From positions 124,001 to 188,000 of the forward strand of contig BPQB01000007.1 of assembly GCA_019973155.2 (NCBI GenBank): DNA of 64,000 bases, written 5' to 3'. Below the pieces are notes generated by a model. The model ran no database searches. It saw only the letters and a list, made by a program, of their open reading frames with translations, and was not told where the DNA came from. Origin of the DNA: Phanerochaete sordida (Eukaryota; Basidiomycota; Agaricomycetes; Polyporales; Phanerochaetaceae). The stretch's first letter is position 1. The number at the start of each line of letters is the position of its first letter. Position numbers and translations under genes: made by a program. Shown piece by piece: positions 11,637 through 21,953 of this stretch.

Positions 11637-13813
11637 ATGTTCTTCAGCATCTTCTTCCCTCTTGCTGCCATCCTTCTCACTGCCTCCTTGGTGGCACTGG
11701 CGAGGCGAATTCTCCAGCTACCCGGCCGCCACCTTCCACTGCCTCCCGGCCCGAGGGCGAGGTGGTTCGGCACTGTCAAACTACCGAAGGAATACCAGTG
11801 GCTGACCTACGCAAGATGGAAGGATGTTTACGGTATGTACCCATTTCGCGAGTTTTATTGCACTGCGAGTACCGATGCTCCGCAGGCGACTTGATATACG
11901 TCCGTGTTCTGGGCAATCCGATACTTGTCCTCAACACCGCGGAGGCCGTGACGGACCTCTTCGAGAAACGTAGTGCCAGATATTCCTCCCGACCGACGAG
12001 ATCCATGGTCACCGAGCTGTGAGTCCTCCGCGTGCTTTTGTAATGCTTGTCCGGTTAACATTGTAACATACAGGATGGGTTGGGACTGGCTCTTCTCCAC
12101 TATGCCATACGGTCCAACGTGGCGCAAGCATCGTGCATGTTTTCAGCAGCATTTCAATGTGAATGCTCTCGGCGGATTCAAGCCGATCATTCTACGGGAG
12201 GCACACACGCTGCTGCACAATCTGATCATGGACGATTCTGCACTCTTTCATCACGTCCGGAGGTGAGCGCAACCTTGGGCGGCGTATTGGCGCACCTCAG
12301 CTTATAGTCATCCGACCGCCCTTCAGGAGCGCTGCAGCCATCGTTATGATGCTTTCATACGGCCATCAGATAGCTCCGGAGGGCGATCTGTATGTCACGA
12401 TCGCGGACAAGGCCCTCGCGGGCTTGGCTCAAGCCGGTATTTTCGGCACGTACCTCGTCGACTACCTCAGCTGCCGTGAGTGTGGTGCGCCACTCTTCTT
12501 TCCGGGACCTTGACACGGATACGGTCACCAGTGAAGTACATTCCTGCGTGGTTCCCCGGCGCTGCATTCCAGAGGCAGGCATTCGAGTGGCGCCACATGA
12601 ACCGAATGATGCGTGATCTTCCCTTTGAGAAAGTCAAGCGGGAGATGGTAAGTACTAGCTCTAGGCTCCTATGTTTATATCCGGTGGACTCACAGTATCA
12701 GTACAGACAGCAGGAAAAGCAGTGCCATGTTTTGTGACTGAGCAGCTGGACCGGCTATTCACAGCTGCGTCCAAGGCTGCGTCCGAGCCTGCCTTGGAGG
12801 GAGAAGACCTCGTCAAGAACGTTGCGGCCATCGCATATGCAGGTACCGACAATTGATTTTCGTATCGAAGGCAGATGTTTACGACCCTTGTCCGCAGCTG
12901 GAGCAGATACGGTATGCCAGGATAGCTGGACTTCCGCTGCACGGCCAGGGTCTCTGATAATTCCTGGCAGACTGTCTCAGCCATTCTGTCCTTCTTCCTT
13001 GCGGTGCAAGTGTGGCCTGAGGTGCAAACGAAGGCACAGCGACAAATCGATGCAGTCGTAGGACCGGATAGACTGCCTAGCTTTGACGACAGGGAGGATC
13101 TTCCGGCAATCGATTGCATCGTATGGGAATGTCTACGATGGAACCCCGGTGTGTAGCAGTCCCACCTCTCTCCGGACAAGCAGTGACCGCCTTCTGGACG
13201 ACAGTGACTCCCCTGGGCCTTGCACGCCACGTAGGAGAGGACGACGAATACCGTGGCTATCGCATCCCCAAGGGCACCACAATCGTACCCAATGTCTGGT
13301 TCGTATGAGCTCTCAAGATGTTTCCGCATCGTTGACAACCATGTCTACCAGGGCTATCCTGCATGACGAGAAGATGTACCCGGAGCCCTTACGGTTCAAT
13401 CCCGACCGATTTGCCGACGAAGAACAGAATGCGGCATTGGGCATCAACGACCTGCCCAACGCAGCATTTGGATTCGGTAGACGGTAAGGACACGCCCCCG
13501 GAAATTGACCATGCTAGCCTACTTACCGCCTATCGTAGCATGTGCCCCGGCCGCGCCTTAGCTTTCGAGACAATTTGGATTACAATCGTTACCACGTTGG
13601 CAGTGTTTAACATCTCGAAAGCTAAGGACGAACATGGAAATATCATCGAGCCGGACATTCAGTTCACTCCGACTCTCCTCAGGTTCGTGTCTGGAAAAGG
13701 CCGGAGACATTACGTGCTCACGTCCCTGTAGCCATCCTAGACCATTTTGCTGCGTCATAGCGCTTCGGTCGGAGAAGGCACGGTCGCTCGTGATGCAAAC
13801 TCTCGATAGGTGA
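11637..13813 (+). CDS. Cytochrome P450 monooxygenase, copy B
   Basis: Twelve exons join in frame: 11637-11832, 11886-12018, 12074-12262, 12327-12475, 12532-12647, 12707-12842, 12898-12911, 12971-13148, 13205-13298, 13352-13483, 13539-13682 and 13741-13813, giving 517 residues. There is a hydrophobic N-terminal anchor, then the hinge LPLPPGPRARWFGTVKLPKE. Helix I AGADT is encoded by the 14-nt exon 7. ExxR is WECLRWNP, and the haem loop is FGFGRRMCPGR with Cys as thiolate ligand. The last exon gives RPFCCVIALRSEKARSLV to the stop at 13811. Reading through the last intron would give a different short tail; copy A uses the same splice. Copies A and B share exon lengths and most residues, so they arose by duplication with inversion. 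Substrate unknown; ER membrane likely. Confidence 0.93.
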
Positions 13814-14294
13814 GACCACTGGCAGGGTCTCGCTCGCAGGCCTGGCTGTCTAGGTAACATGCGCGTCACGCCGGAATGGTACCCATTCCAGGGATTCCGA
13901 CAGTATGGGGCTGGCATTGGACCGGAATCATGCATCTAGTATTGAACAGATGTTGGATATCAAGTATGGTATATCTGCGATGAAAGAGCACAACAAGCAA
14001 CAAATGAACTATTATACCAGGTATACCATGCGAAGAAGCAACGACAGAGATGATCCTAGGCTCAAAAGAGTCCTCGATGAGCAAATAGAGACCCGTCTCC
14101 AGGGCTAAGTTACGGCGATGACAGGAGGGTGTTGCATATGATCCAAGCATCCGGACCCCAGTCTGTGCCCGACAGCCAGGGAAAGCAAAAGAGGAATAGA
14201 GAACACTGGAGGGGTAGTTATGAGAATACATAGCAATAATGAGAAGAGAAGCAGTAATGCGTGTATGGTGTCGACGCAATGCGATGCAGTGTGG
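13814..14294. other. Convergent intergenic region
   Basis: 481 bp between the 3' ends of P450 copy B (plus) and the membrane glycoprotein gene (minus). No gene or repeat recognised. Confidence 0.5.
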
Positions 14295-17200
14295 TCATGA
14301 CGTGACGAGGCCGGTGTCCTGGAGGAGGTTGAGCGCGGCGAAAGAAGTTGTGATGTTGCTAACGGTGACAACGGCGTTGTTCGGCGAGTGGAAGAAAGTG
14401 AAGGCAACGCCGAATATTTGGTTGAATCCCTCATTGGCGAAAGAGGTGTCGGAGACAACCGTCTGCGATGCCGCGAGCTGGGTCCACAGCATGCCCTGGC
14501 GCACGGCGTTGATCGCCCAGTCACGTAGGGCAACCGATGCGTCAGTACCGAAGATGACCTGGTCTTGCGGCCCCGATAGCGATGACACTGCGGATGCGAT
14601 ATCACTCGGATCCACAGTGCCAAACACCGCCACCTCGATTATCGGTAGCTGGGAGAGGGAGCTGAACAGCACGGGCTGGGCGCCACTATCGGGGGGAAGC
14701 GCGGGTGATTGGAGGATGTACTCCACGACCTGTTGAGCGAGGTTGACGGTCGGAAAGGACTTCAGGTACTGCAGAATGATGTGGTCGAAGTTGCTCATCG
14801 TACCGTACTGCCGTGGATCGGTCGACAGGGGACCAGGCGTTCCAACACCAGGAAAGGCGCTGACAAGCTCGCCAGAGTAAAGCACTGCTCGCGCAGATGC
14901 ATCACGCGTCAGGATCGCCGCCTGCTTGGCCACGCCCGTGCGCTGGTCCGTGAAGGGTAACCTCATCTGCAAGATGTCCAGGACGCCATACACGGGACGG
15001 TTGGGATAGCAAGAGGGATCGAAGATGGTTGCCGCTGATGCCTGAGGTAGCCCGAACACCTGCGTCTCCAGCTGCTGGGTCAGCTGCAGTTGTGTGGAAG
15101 ACAGTCCAGGGTAGCACGACAGCGGCGGTGGGAAGGGTGTGGAAGAAGAATTGGTGAGCAACGTCGAGATGTTATGCTGACCAGGGGCCGCCGTAGCATC
15201 AAAGGGAAGCATGATCGGGGCACCCTTGATGAGCGAGAGGAACTGAGTGAGGTCAGACTTCTTCTGGCCGAGCACCGACTGCCAGTAGGTCGTTAGTGCC
15301 TGTTTCTGCTGAGTAGAGGAAGCTAAGCGAAGACAGCGTAAGTAAAAGCGGGACAGCTCCTGGAAAGATCGCTTACCGAGAGCAAAAGTGCTCATGCGGT
15401 CCAGTGCCGCCTCCGCCACCGCGTTCAGCTGCCCAAGCTGTTGGCCAGTGGGTTGCCCCACGTCTGCAAACGCCACCGGCGGCGCGACTATAGTCTGTGC
15501 AGCGAAATCGAAGCGAAAGCCAGCTACGTCGGTAGTGAACTTTGACGCTGAGTCGGCAGTAGGCCCGTCTGACGAGCCGAGGGAGCTCCAGTCGGCCTGC
15601 GCGACGAACTGCTGCAGCTGCCCCGTTGCAGTCGCATTCTCGGAGAGAACGAAATTCCACAGCAGCGCCATTTGTGCCCACCTTGTCCTGTTCGGGAAGG
15701 TGGTCGCGTCAAGACCATCGGACACGTCGATCACGTCTGCTTGCTCGGCACAGTTAGACCCCTTTGGTGAGCCTTGTACTTGCCAGAACGCAGTCGCGAC
15801 GGAGGCGGCGGTGAAGTTGACGTTAAACGCGCTGCTCACGTCAGGGATGAGATCAATGACGGACTGTGCGAGCAGGCTGCATTGTCCGCTGGTGGTAGTA
15901 GGACAAGCGCATGTTGCATCTAGATACAGACGGTGAGAACATGTATACGTGCGAAGTCACATGGAGACCGACCGAGCGTGCATGTCGCGCCAGCCAGGTT
16001 ACCTGGGCAGGTGTGTTTCGATGTGTGCTTCTCGCCCACTGTGACGCCTACCGCCACAGCTACCACGATGCAGATGATGAGCGTGACAACGATGAGCACT
16101 ATGGTGAGCCTTCGCCGTCCCGCAGGCAAAAACCGTCTCGACATCCCCGATGGGTTGGGGTCGTGCCCTCCGACAGACCCTCGCCGAGATTGAGGGGAAA
16201 GATTCTCGGAGCGACCTTTCCTTCCTCGCGCGGTCTGCGCTCCTGTTGGATCTGCGCCTGAGAACCGCACGTCCCCATGTCCTCCCGTATCTGGCATTGA
16301 GCGCTCCTTGCTGTTGCCCAGCGAGATGGTGCTGTGGTATGGCCTATGCCCTCTGTCCAACATCGACGATAACACCGCTGCACGATTTACTAGATCAGGT
16401 AATGGCAGTGCCTGCTCCTCCTTCTGTATCTCTCTGAAGGCGTGGTCGGGCATCGGTGGGACGGGTGGCAGTGGCTTGCCCCGAAACCAAGCCATCGTCG
16501 TCTGCTTCAAGGACCGCTGGTCGCCCGAGGAATGCGAAATGCGGCCAATAAGGGAAGAGACATAACTCCTGGTAGTTCTCGCCGACTGGGCTGTAGATGT
16601 TCTCCGTGACCGTGTCCTACTATGTCTTGACTGGGAAGCGGTCGAAGGACCGCTTATTGGCGGCTCCTCTTCCTCCAAGATGGGATCCCCCTTGGCGAAG
16701 GTGTTGATCAGAGGTGTGGAACTGGTCATCGACTGAAAGCTGGGTGTAACAGACATAGATCGGAAGGCCTCTCCTTGCTGTGCAGTCTGCGCGCTCTCCT
16801 CCGACGCCCAAGTCTCCGGTGTGCTGCGCCCTCCGATAGGCAGCAAACTTCGGACGGGAGGGCTGAGTGCCTGAGGGCTCGATATGTCAATCGTGTTCTC
16901 AGGGCTCGGCTGGACTGAGAACGCCTTCGGTAACGGAGGGTACTTGTAATCCGTGTTCGGCAACGGCGGCGGAAATGTCTTCGGGGGCGGATATGTGATG
17001 GTCGACTCCATTGTTAGAGCGTTGCTTACGACGGAGGGCTCGTACTTCGCCCGTTTCAAAGATGATGGACCAGCGGTCTGCTGCGACGATGTGTCGGAAA
17101 CGGAGGACAGCAGCGAAGTGATGAGGTTCGTCGACAGGACATCTTCTCCGTACGGGTCGTTAGCTAGGCTAGACGACCCATCGTGCCAGTCGTGCGGCGA

Positions 17201-17641
17201 AGGATAAGAAGACTTGGAAGATGGGGCATTGAAGCGAGGTGAAGCACTGGAACCAGGTTCGTCGGCGTGCGAAGGGGATGGTGCACGGTCGGCAGGGCTC
17301 CGTGACCGCTTCTGAATGTTCAGCGGCATGGGAGGCACGGGTAGTACGCGACGGGTACTGGCTGCGAAGCCGCTTGGTGTATTGCCCGTCGGGGTCATCG
17401 AGCGGTCGCTCGTGACGGGGGACGACGGGCCAGCGAAAGCGGCTTCGATGGGAGTGAACGGGATGTCAGATGGTGGTGGTGGGAACTGGGAGAGCCGAGA
17501 GAGGCCATCACTGGACATAATGCTGCCATACGTCAAAGTGCTCTCCGCAATACCCGACGCCGTGGTCATGACAGAGGGCCTTGCCCTGTGGAGACTGGTC
17601 GGAGTAGGCGGGTCATCATCGTTCGTCGCCGGGTCAGGCAT
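14295..17641 (-). CDS. Large type II membrane glycoprotein of unknown function
   Basis: Three exons, 16003-17641, 15377-15919 and 14295-15322, join to 1069 residues; the total length is a multiple of three. The first ~515 residues are Ser/Pro/Thr-rich and predicted disordered (cytosolic), with an Arg-rich SRRFLPAGRRR just before one strong transmembrane helix, TIVLIVVTLIICIVVAVAVG. The remaining ~520 residues should be lumenal or extracellular. They begin with a Cys-rich stretch (TCPDATCACPTTTTSGQC) and carry many sequons (NFT, NRT, NAT, NIS, NSS, NIT). I recognise no catalytic domain. Positive residues on the N-terminal side of the helix support a type II topology. The second intron (54 nt, 15323-15376) is in frame, so a retained form would also be open; GT-AG ends and continuity of FALASSTQQKQ favour splicing. 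Confidence 0.85.
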
Positions 17642-18561
17642 CCTGACAGACGGTTAATTCGAAATTAGCGGGATGCGGGAAGGGGAGTGGGTGGGTCGTA
17701 CACAATCAATCAATAGGTCGCGACAGTTGTTTGGCAGCGAGGTTGACGAGAGGACGGTGGCATATCAGAGGTACCACAACCAAGCGCAGGGACCGCTCCT
17801 GCACGTCGCGGACGGTGACGCTAGAGTGTGTAGTCGGGCTAGGGTGCGGGACGGCGACACGGGCAGCTGTCAACAGGGCAGGGTCGCGATGAGTACAAGG
17901 ACCAGTAGGAGCTGTGGGTCGAAACTGACCACAACTTGAAGCGGTGCGGAAGATGTGATTGCAACAAGATATGCCCGAGCAAAAGGAGTGACTTGTGAAA
18001 AAGAGCGTGGAGGAAAAGATGGAGGAGGAGGAGGCGGCCGTGGCGACCGACGACGGAGGAAAAGGACGTCGAGGACGAGGGGGAGGTCTTCACAGGGTCC
18101 GCGAGGCGCGCAGACCGTGCCTGTCCAGCGTCGATCAGAAACGCGAGCGATCATTGGCTTAGGCGCCCATCCAGTCCCGCCTTCCCGGTGGTTCTGTCTT
18201 CACTTTCTCAGAATTAATGAACGTTGTTCTGCTTCTCTGCTTGCGGCCAAGGCACGGAAGACATGTCCAACGTCGATCCAGGCCACGGAATTAAAATCAA
18301 CAAATCATTCCATAGGCTATGCGTCCAACAGAAACACAGGCAGTAAGAGGCGATGAACGTGCCAACACGAAGACTTGAGAGCAGCTCGGCAGGCTGCACT
18401 CGACGTCCTGCGCGCCGACACCAAATAGTAGGCGGGTGTAGACCGCCAGCCCAGAAACACGTACAGGTCGTAAATGGTTGCAATATTCGTAAATGGTATG
18501 CTGACCGCGAATTCTGTGGTAAAGACCTCGCAGGTCGGGGGGACGCTCTAAGAACGAATCA
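17642..18561. other. Intergenic region, no gene recognised
   Basis: 920 bp between the glycoprotein start and the 3' end of RAC1. A purine-rich stretch lies at 17995-18080. Only short frames without family resemblance are present. Confidence 0.5.
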
Positions 18562-19536
18562 TTACGCGATGATGCACTTCTTGCCGCTCTGCTTCTTGGT
18601 GGGTGGCGGTGGGTTCACTGTTGAAACGATGTTTCAGGACGCGTGCAGTCAGATCACAGCGGACCGGAACTCACAGACAGCCCGGATGGCCTCGTCGAAA
18701 ACAGTCTTCAAGCCCTTCTGCGTCAACGCAGAGCACTCGAGGTACTTCACGGCGCCAATGTCCTTCGCCATTTGAACACCTTGCGAGTAGGTGATCGGAG
18801 CCATGCGACTGGAGAGCCAAGCGAATGAGCAGCCGAACGCGGATCACGGAGAGGTAGTCAACGCACCGTTCCCTCAGCTTCTCCACTGTCGCCTGGTCCT
18901 CGCGCAAGTCGAGCTTGGTGCCGACAAGCACTATCGAGGTCGATGGCGCGTGGTGGGAAATTTCAGGGTACCACTGCAAGTATCAAGTTAGCTACGACTG
19001 CACAAGTGGCTCCGAGAGCACGCACCTTCGTCCGTACGTTCTCGTAACTGGGCGGGGAGACCAGCGAGAAGCAAATCAAGAATACATCGGTCTGGGGGTA
19101 TGAGAGCGGGCGGAGTCGGTCGTAATCTTCCTGACCGGCAGTATCCCACAGACCGAGGGAGATGGTCTTGCCGTCGACCATGACATTGGCGGAGTAGTTA
19201 TCGAAGACTGGACCATGCCATCAGATGGAGCCGGGGGCAGGCTGGGGCGCTGACGGTCTTACCAGTTGGGATGTACTCGCCCTGCACGGCAGCGACATGG
19301 TCAGTCTTGTTGAAGTTCGGGTACGGCAGGGACGTACGGGGAACGCATTTGTGGTATATGAAATCAAGAGACACGTCTGCAGTCACGGATGAGCTGGTCG
19401 CGCTGTCTGTAAGCGGCGCGATGAGCGTACCTTCCCGACGGCACCATCGCCGACAACAACACCTGTAGCCTCGTCGTCAGCACTCCCTTTGACCTCAGTC
19501 GTCGACACGCGGCTACGCACACTTGATAGCCTGCAT
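18562..19536 (-). CDS. RAC1: Rho-family small GTPase RAC1
   Basis: Molecular switch for actin organisation and polarity. The gene is cut into many small exons: first exon 19521-19536 (16 nt), then 19431-19462, 19338-19376, a 19-nt exon encoding GEYIPT, and further exons to 18562. Joined, it begins [20 protein letters not shown] (P-loop GDGAVGKT). It then reads [20 protein letters not shown] (switch I), [20 protein letters not shown] (switch II), TKLDLRED (guanine base contact) and [13 protein letters not shown]. The C-terminus is [15 protein letters not shown], a polybasic stretch and CaaX box CIIA for prenylation. The insert region and [20 protein letters not shown] are Rac-like rather than Cdc42-like. 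Full length is about 195 residues, normal for the family. The intron-split P-loop (between Lys and Thr of GKT) is visible. Confidence 0.95.
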
Positions 19537-20575
19537 TCTGAGTGATCACGGGTGGTCTAAAATAGCGTAACGTGGAGATGATATTTGCTCGTGAAAGGCC
19601 TGCAAGTGTGGCAGCGACGTCGGGTATATGAGCGGATAGGAATTCAAGGAAAATTGATCGTCGAGGTCGTCGTATGGGAGTGGAAGAGAAACAGGTTGCG
19701 CTCGTAAGATAACTTGTGATGGCAATGGGGAATATCCGGTTCACCTGCGACAACAGTATTCGCGGGAAGTGGGGTTTCGTGAAACGGCGTAATCAAGACC
19801 AGAGATGATGATGGCGATGAGGACTAGGTAAACTTGTAGCTGAGGGGTCACAGGGGACTGGACTGGCAGCAAGCGTGAGGTTCTTGTGGTGAACTCGAGG
19901 TGCGGGCGTTTCTCCACCGCAACGCTGATCACAGCCAACTTTCCCACGCCTTGCCTCAGCCTGGTCGCGAGCTCTGGCTCAACTCCGAGCGACTTCACGT
20001 CCCCTTGTTGCCTCTTTCACAACGTTACACACCCTCGAGCGACAACGAAATATGTGTACATCGCATAACGACAGCGACGTTCGCGTTTTGGATGTAACAT
20101 ATCTATCATGCATGCCAGCTGCGACTGATGCGGTCGCGAGATCAAGGGCATGACGCAGTTCTCTCGGAGGCTGGGATGAAGAGCATCGCAGGCGGTGGCA
20201 CATCGGCGAGAAGCGACAGCAGGGCGGGCTCGCAGCATATTTATATGGACTTCACAAGGGGTCGATGCCGATAAGCGTGTATGTATCCGGGCGAAGGCGG
20301 CTTCGTTGGGGACTCGTATGTCAGCCTGCACCCGAGTCCTGTAGCCAGCGCGAGGAACCTACGATGCTTCCGAGAGGGATAAGGCAGAAGGCCTGCAGAA
20401 GGGCGCGGAGACGTGTGTGCTTGTATCCCGGTCAGCGGTGCTCTGCGTGAAAGATATATGCGGCAGTATGCGGTAGACGATGACGCACGATCGCCGCCCC
20501 TCGCACACTCCCCGAGTTCCTCCTGCATAAAGACCACGACGAAACACTCACCAGCAATTTCCACAGACCAGCGAC
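19537..20575. other. Divergent intergenic region
   Basis: 1.04 kb between the RAC1 start (minus) and the SHB17 start (plus), holding both promoters and possibly 5' UTR introns. No reading frame with family resemblance was found. Confidence 0.5.
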
Positions 20576-21652
20576 ATGCTAGCCCGGACACCAGAGCATC
20601 CAGTTGTCATGACTGACTCCAAGACTCGTCCTATGCCGCGTCTGTTCCTAATCCGCCACGGTCAGTGCAGTCACACATCCCCTGATATAAAGATATCGTG
20701 ACGGAGGAGCACTACAGGAGAGACAGAGTGGTCATTGAACGGGTGAGCATCGGTGTCTGGGCCTTCTACCGCACAAATTAACTTGTATTTCGGCAGCCGT
20801 CATGTGGGTCGCATGCATGGGTCGAGGGGATTCTAGGCTCATCGCACATCTAGACCGGCCGCACTGACATCCCTCTCACGAAGCGTGGGGAAGAGGATGC
20901 GACACAGAGGGCGCAGACACTCGTCGGTCCTGGTAGTACGTATTCAGCGCGCGCGGTCACAGGGGGCAGACTCACATCCCTTGACTAGAGGTCCTCGACC
21001 CTGCTAACTTGTGCACGGTCTTTGTCTCGCCCCGTGTTCGCGCGCACAAGACGTTCCATCTCCTGTTCGACCAAGTCGATACACCCCCTGCTCATGTTAT
21101 CACCGAAGAGGTCAGGGAGTGGGACTATGGCGAGTACGAGGGCCTGCTTTCCTCCGAAATCAGGGCCAAGAACCCGACTTGGGAGATCTGGAAGGACGGA
21201 TGCCCTGGTGGTGAAAGCGTCGAGGAGATGTGTATGCGCGTCGACAATGTGATTCAGCAGGTCGGTTTGCTCACATCCGAGTCACCCCAAACGCTCATTT
21301 GTACCATTCGCGATCAGGTCCGAGACTACCACAGGAAATACCTTGAACATGGGACCGTTTCTCGCGACGTCGTGATCGTCGCCCACGGACATTTCAATCG
21401 CGTGGCCATCGCCCGCTGGAATAAGTTCCCTCTATACATGGGTATGTTGTTTCCACAGGGTCGTTCACGTTGGCTAACACGTTGCAGGTACCCATTTCAA
21501 TGTGGAGCCTGCTGGTGTACGTTGTGAAACTCTACTACACGTGGAGACCGATGCTGACCCTTTCTTCCTAGATGGCCATTCTGAGCTACAACCACCGCAA
21601 CCTGGATGAGCCCGCTTTGAACGCGTTGAACTTGTATGCGCAAGTCAACTGA
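20576..21652 (+). CDS. SHB17: Sedoheptulose-1,7-bisphosphatase (histidine phosphatase superfamily)
   Basis: Hydrolyses sedoheptulose 1,7-bisphosphate, feeding ribose synthesis in yeast. The start is ATG 20576 or the in-frame ATG 20609 (MTDSKTRPMPRLFLIRHG). The catalytic phospho-His is in FLIRHG, and ETEWSLNG follows across an intron. Next come HTGRTDIPLTKRGEEDATQR, then SPRVRAHKTFHLLFDQVDTP (Arg of the active site), REWDYGEYEGLLSSEIR, WEIWKDGCPGGES and VVIVAHGHFNRVAIARW with the second catalytic His. The C-terminal AILSYNHRNLDEPALNALNL matches the SHB17 ending and separates it from glycolytic phosphoglycerate mutase. A 57-nt in-frame intron lies between VDNVIQQ and VRDYHRKYLE (about 21261-21317). 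Cytosolic; no targeting signal. Confidence 0.9.
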
Positions 21653-21953
21653 ACGAATCGTTCCGAAAGATGTATACATATCGCATATCGTCTCAAATGT
21701 ACCTCTGTAACTGTTAGCAACGTTCCTAGACCTTCTTATGAGAAGCCTTGTGGCGGGATAAGGTCGCGCCCACGGACGCAAATCCAGAGTGCTACGTGTA
21801 AGCGCCCAAGGTCAAGTTCCCGCAAGCGTGTTGTTTGAGCGGTATCTCTCTCTTAATCCGTCCCCATCTTGTCCCTCCCTTCCGATCCCTACTACCTCTT
21901 AATATTGCTGCGCTGGGCTCTGCTACCAGCTGTCAGCCTAATTCCCGCCCCAC
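21653..21953. other. Intergenic region
   Basis: 301 bp between SHB17 and the coiled-coil gene, both on the plus strand. The last ~120 bp are pyrimidine-rich, as in fungal core promoters. No gene seen. Confidence 0.5.

Noticed and set aside
2818..13813. Secondary-metabolite gene cluster around the two P450s
   Set aside because: Only the P450s themselves fit; no synthase, terpene cyclase, transporter or cluster regulator lies among them.
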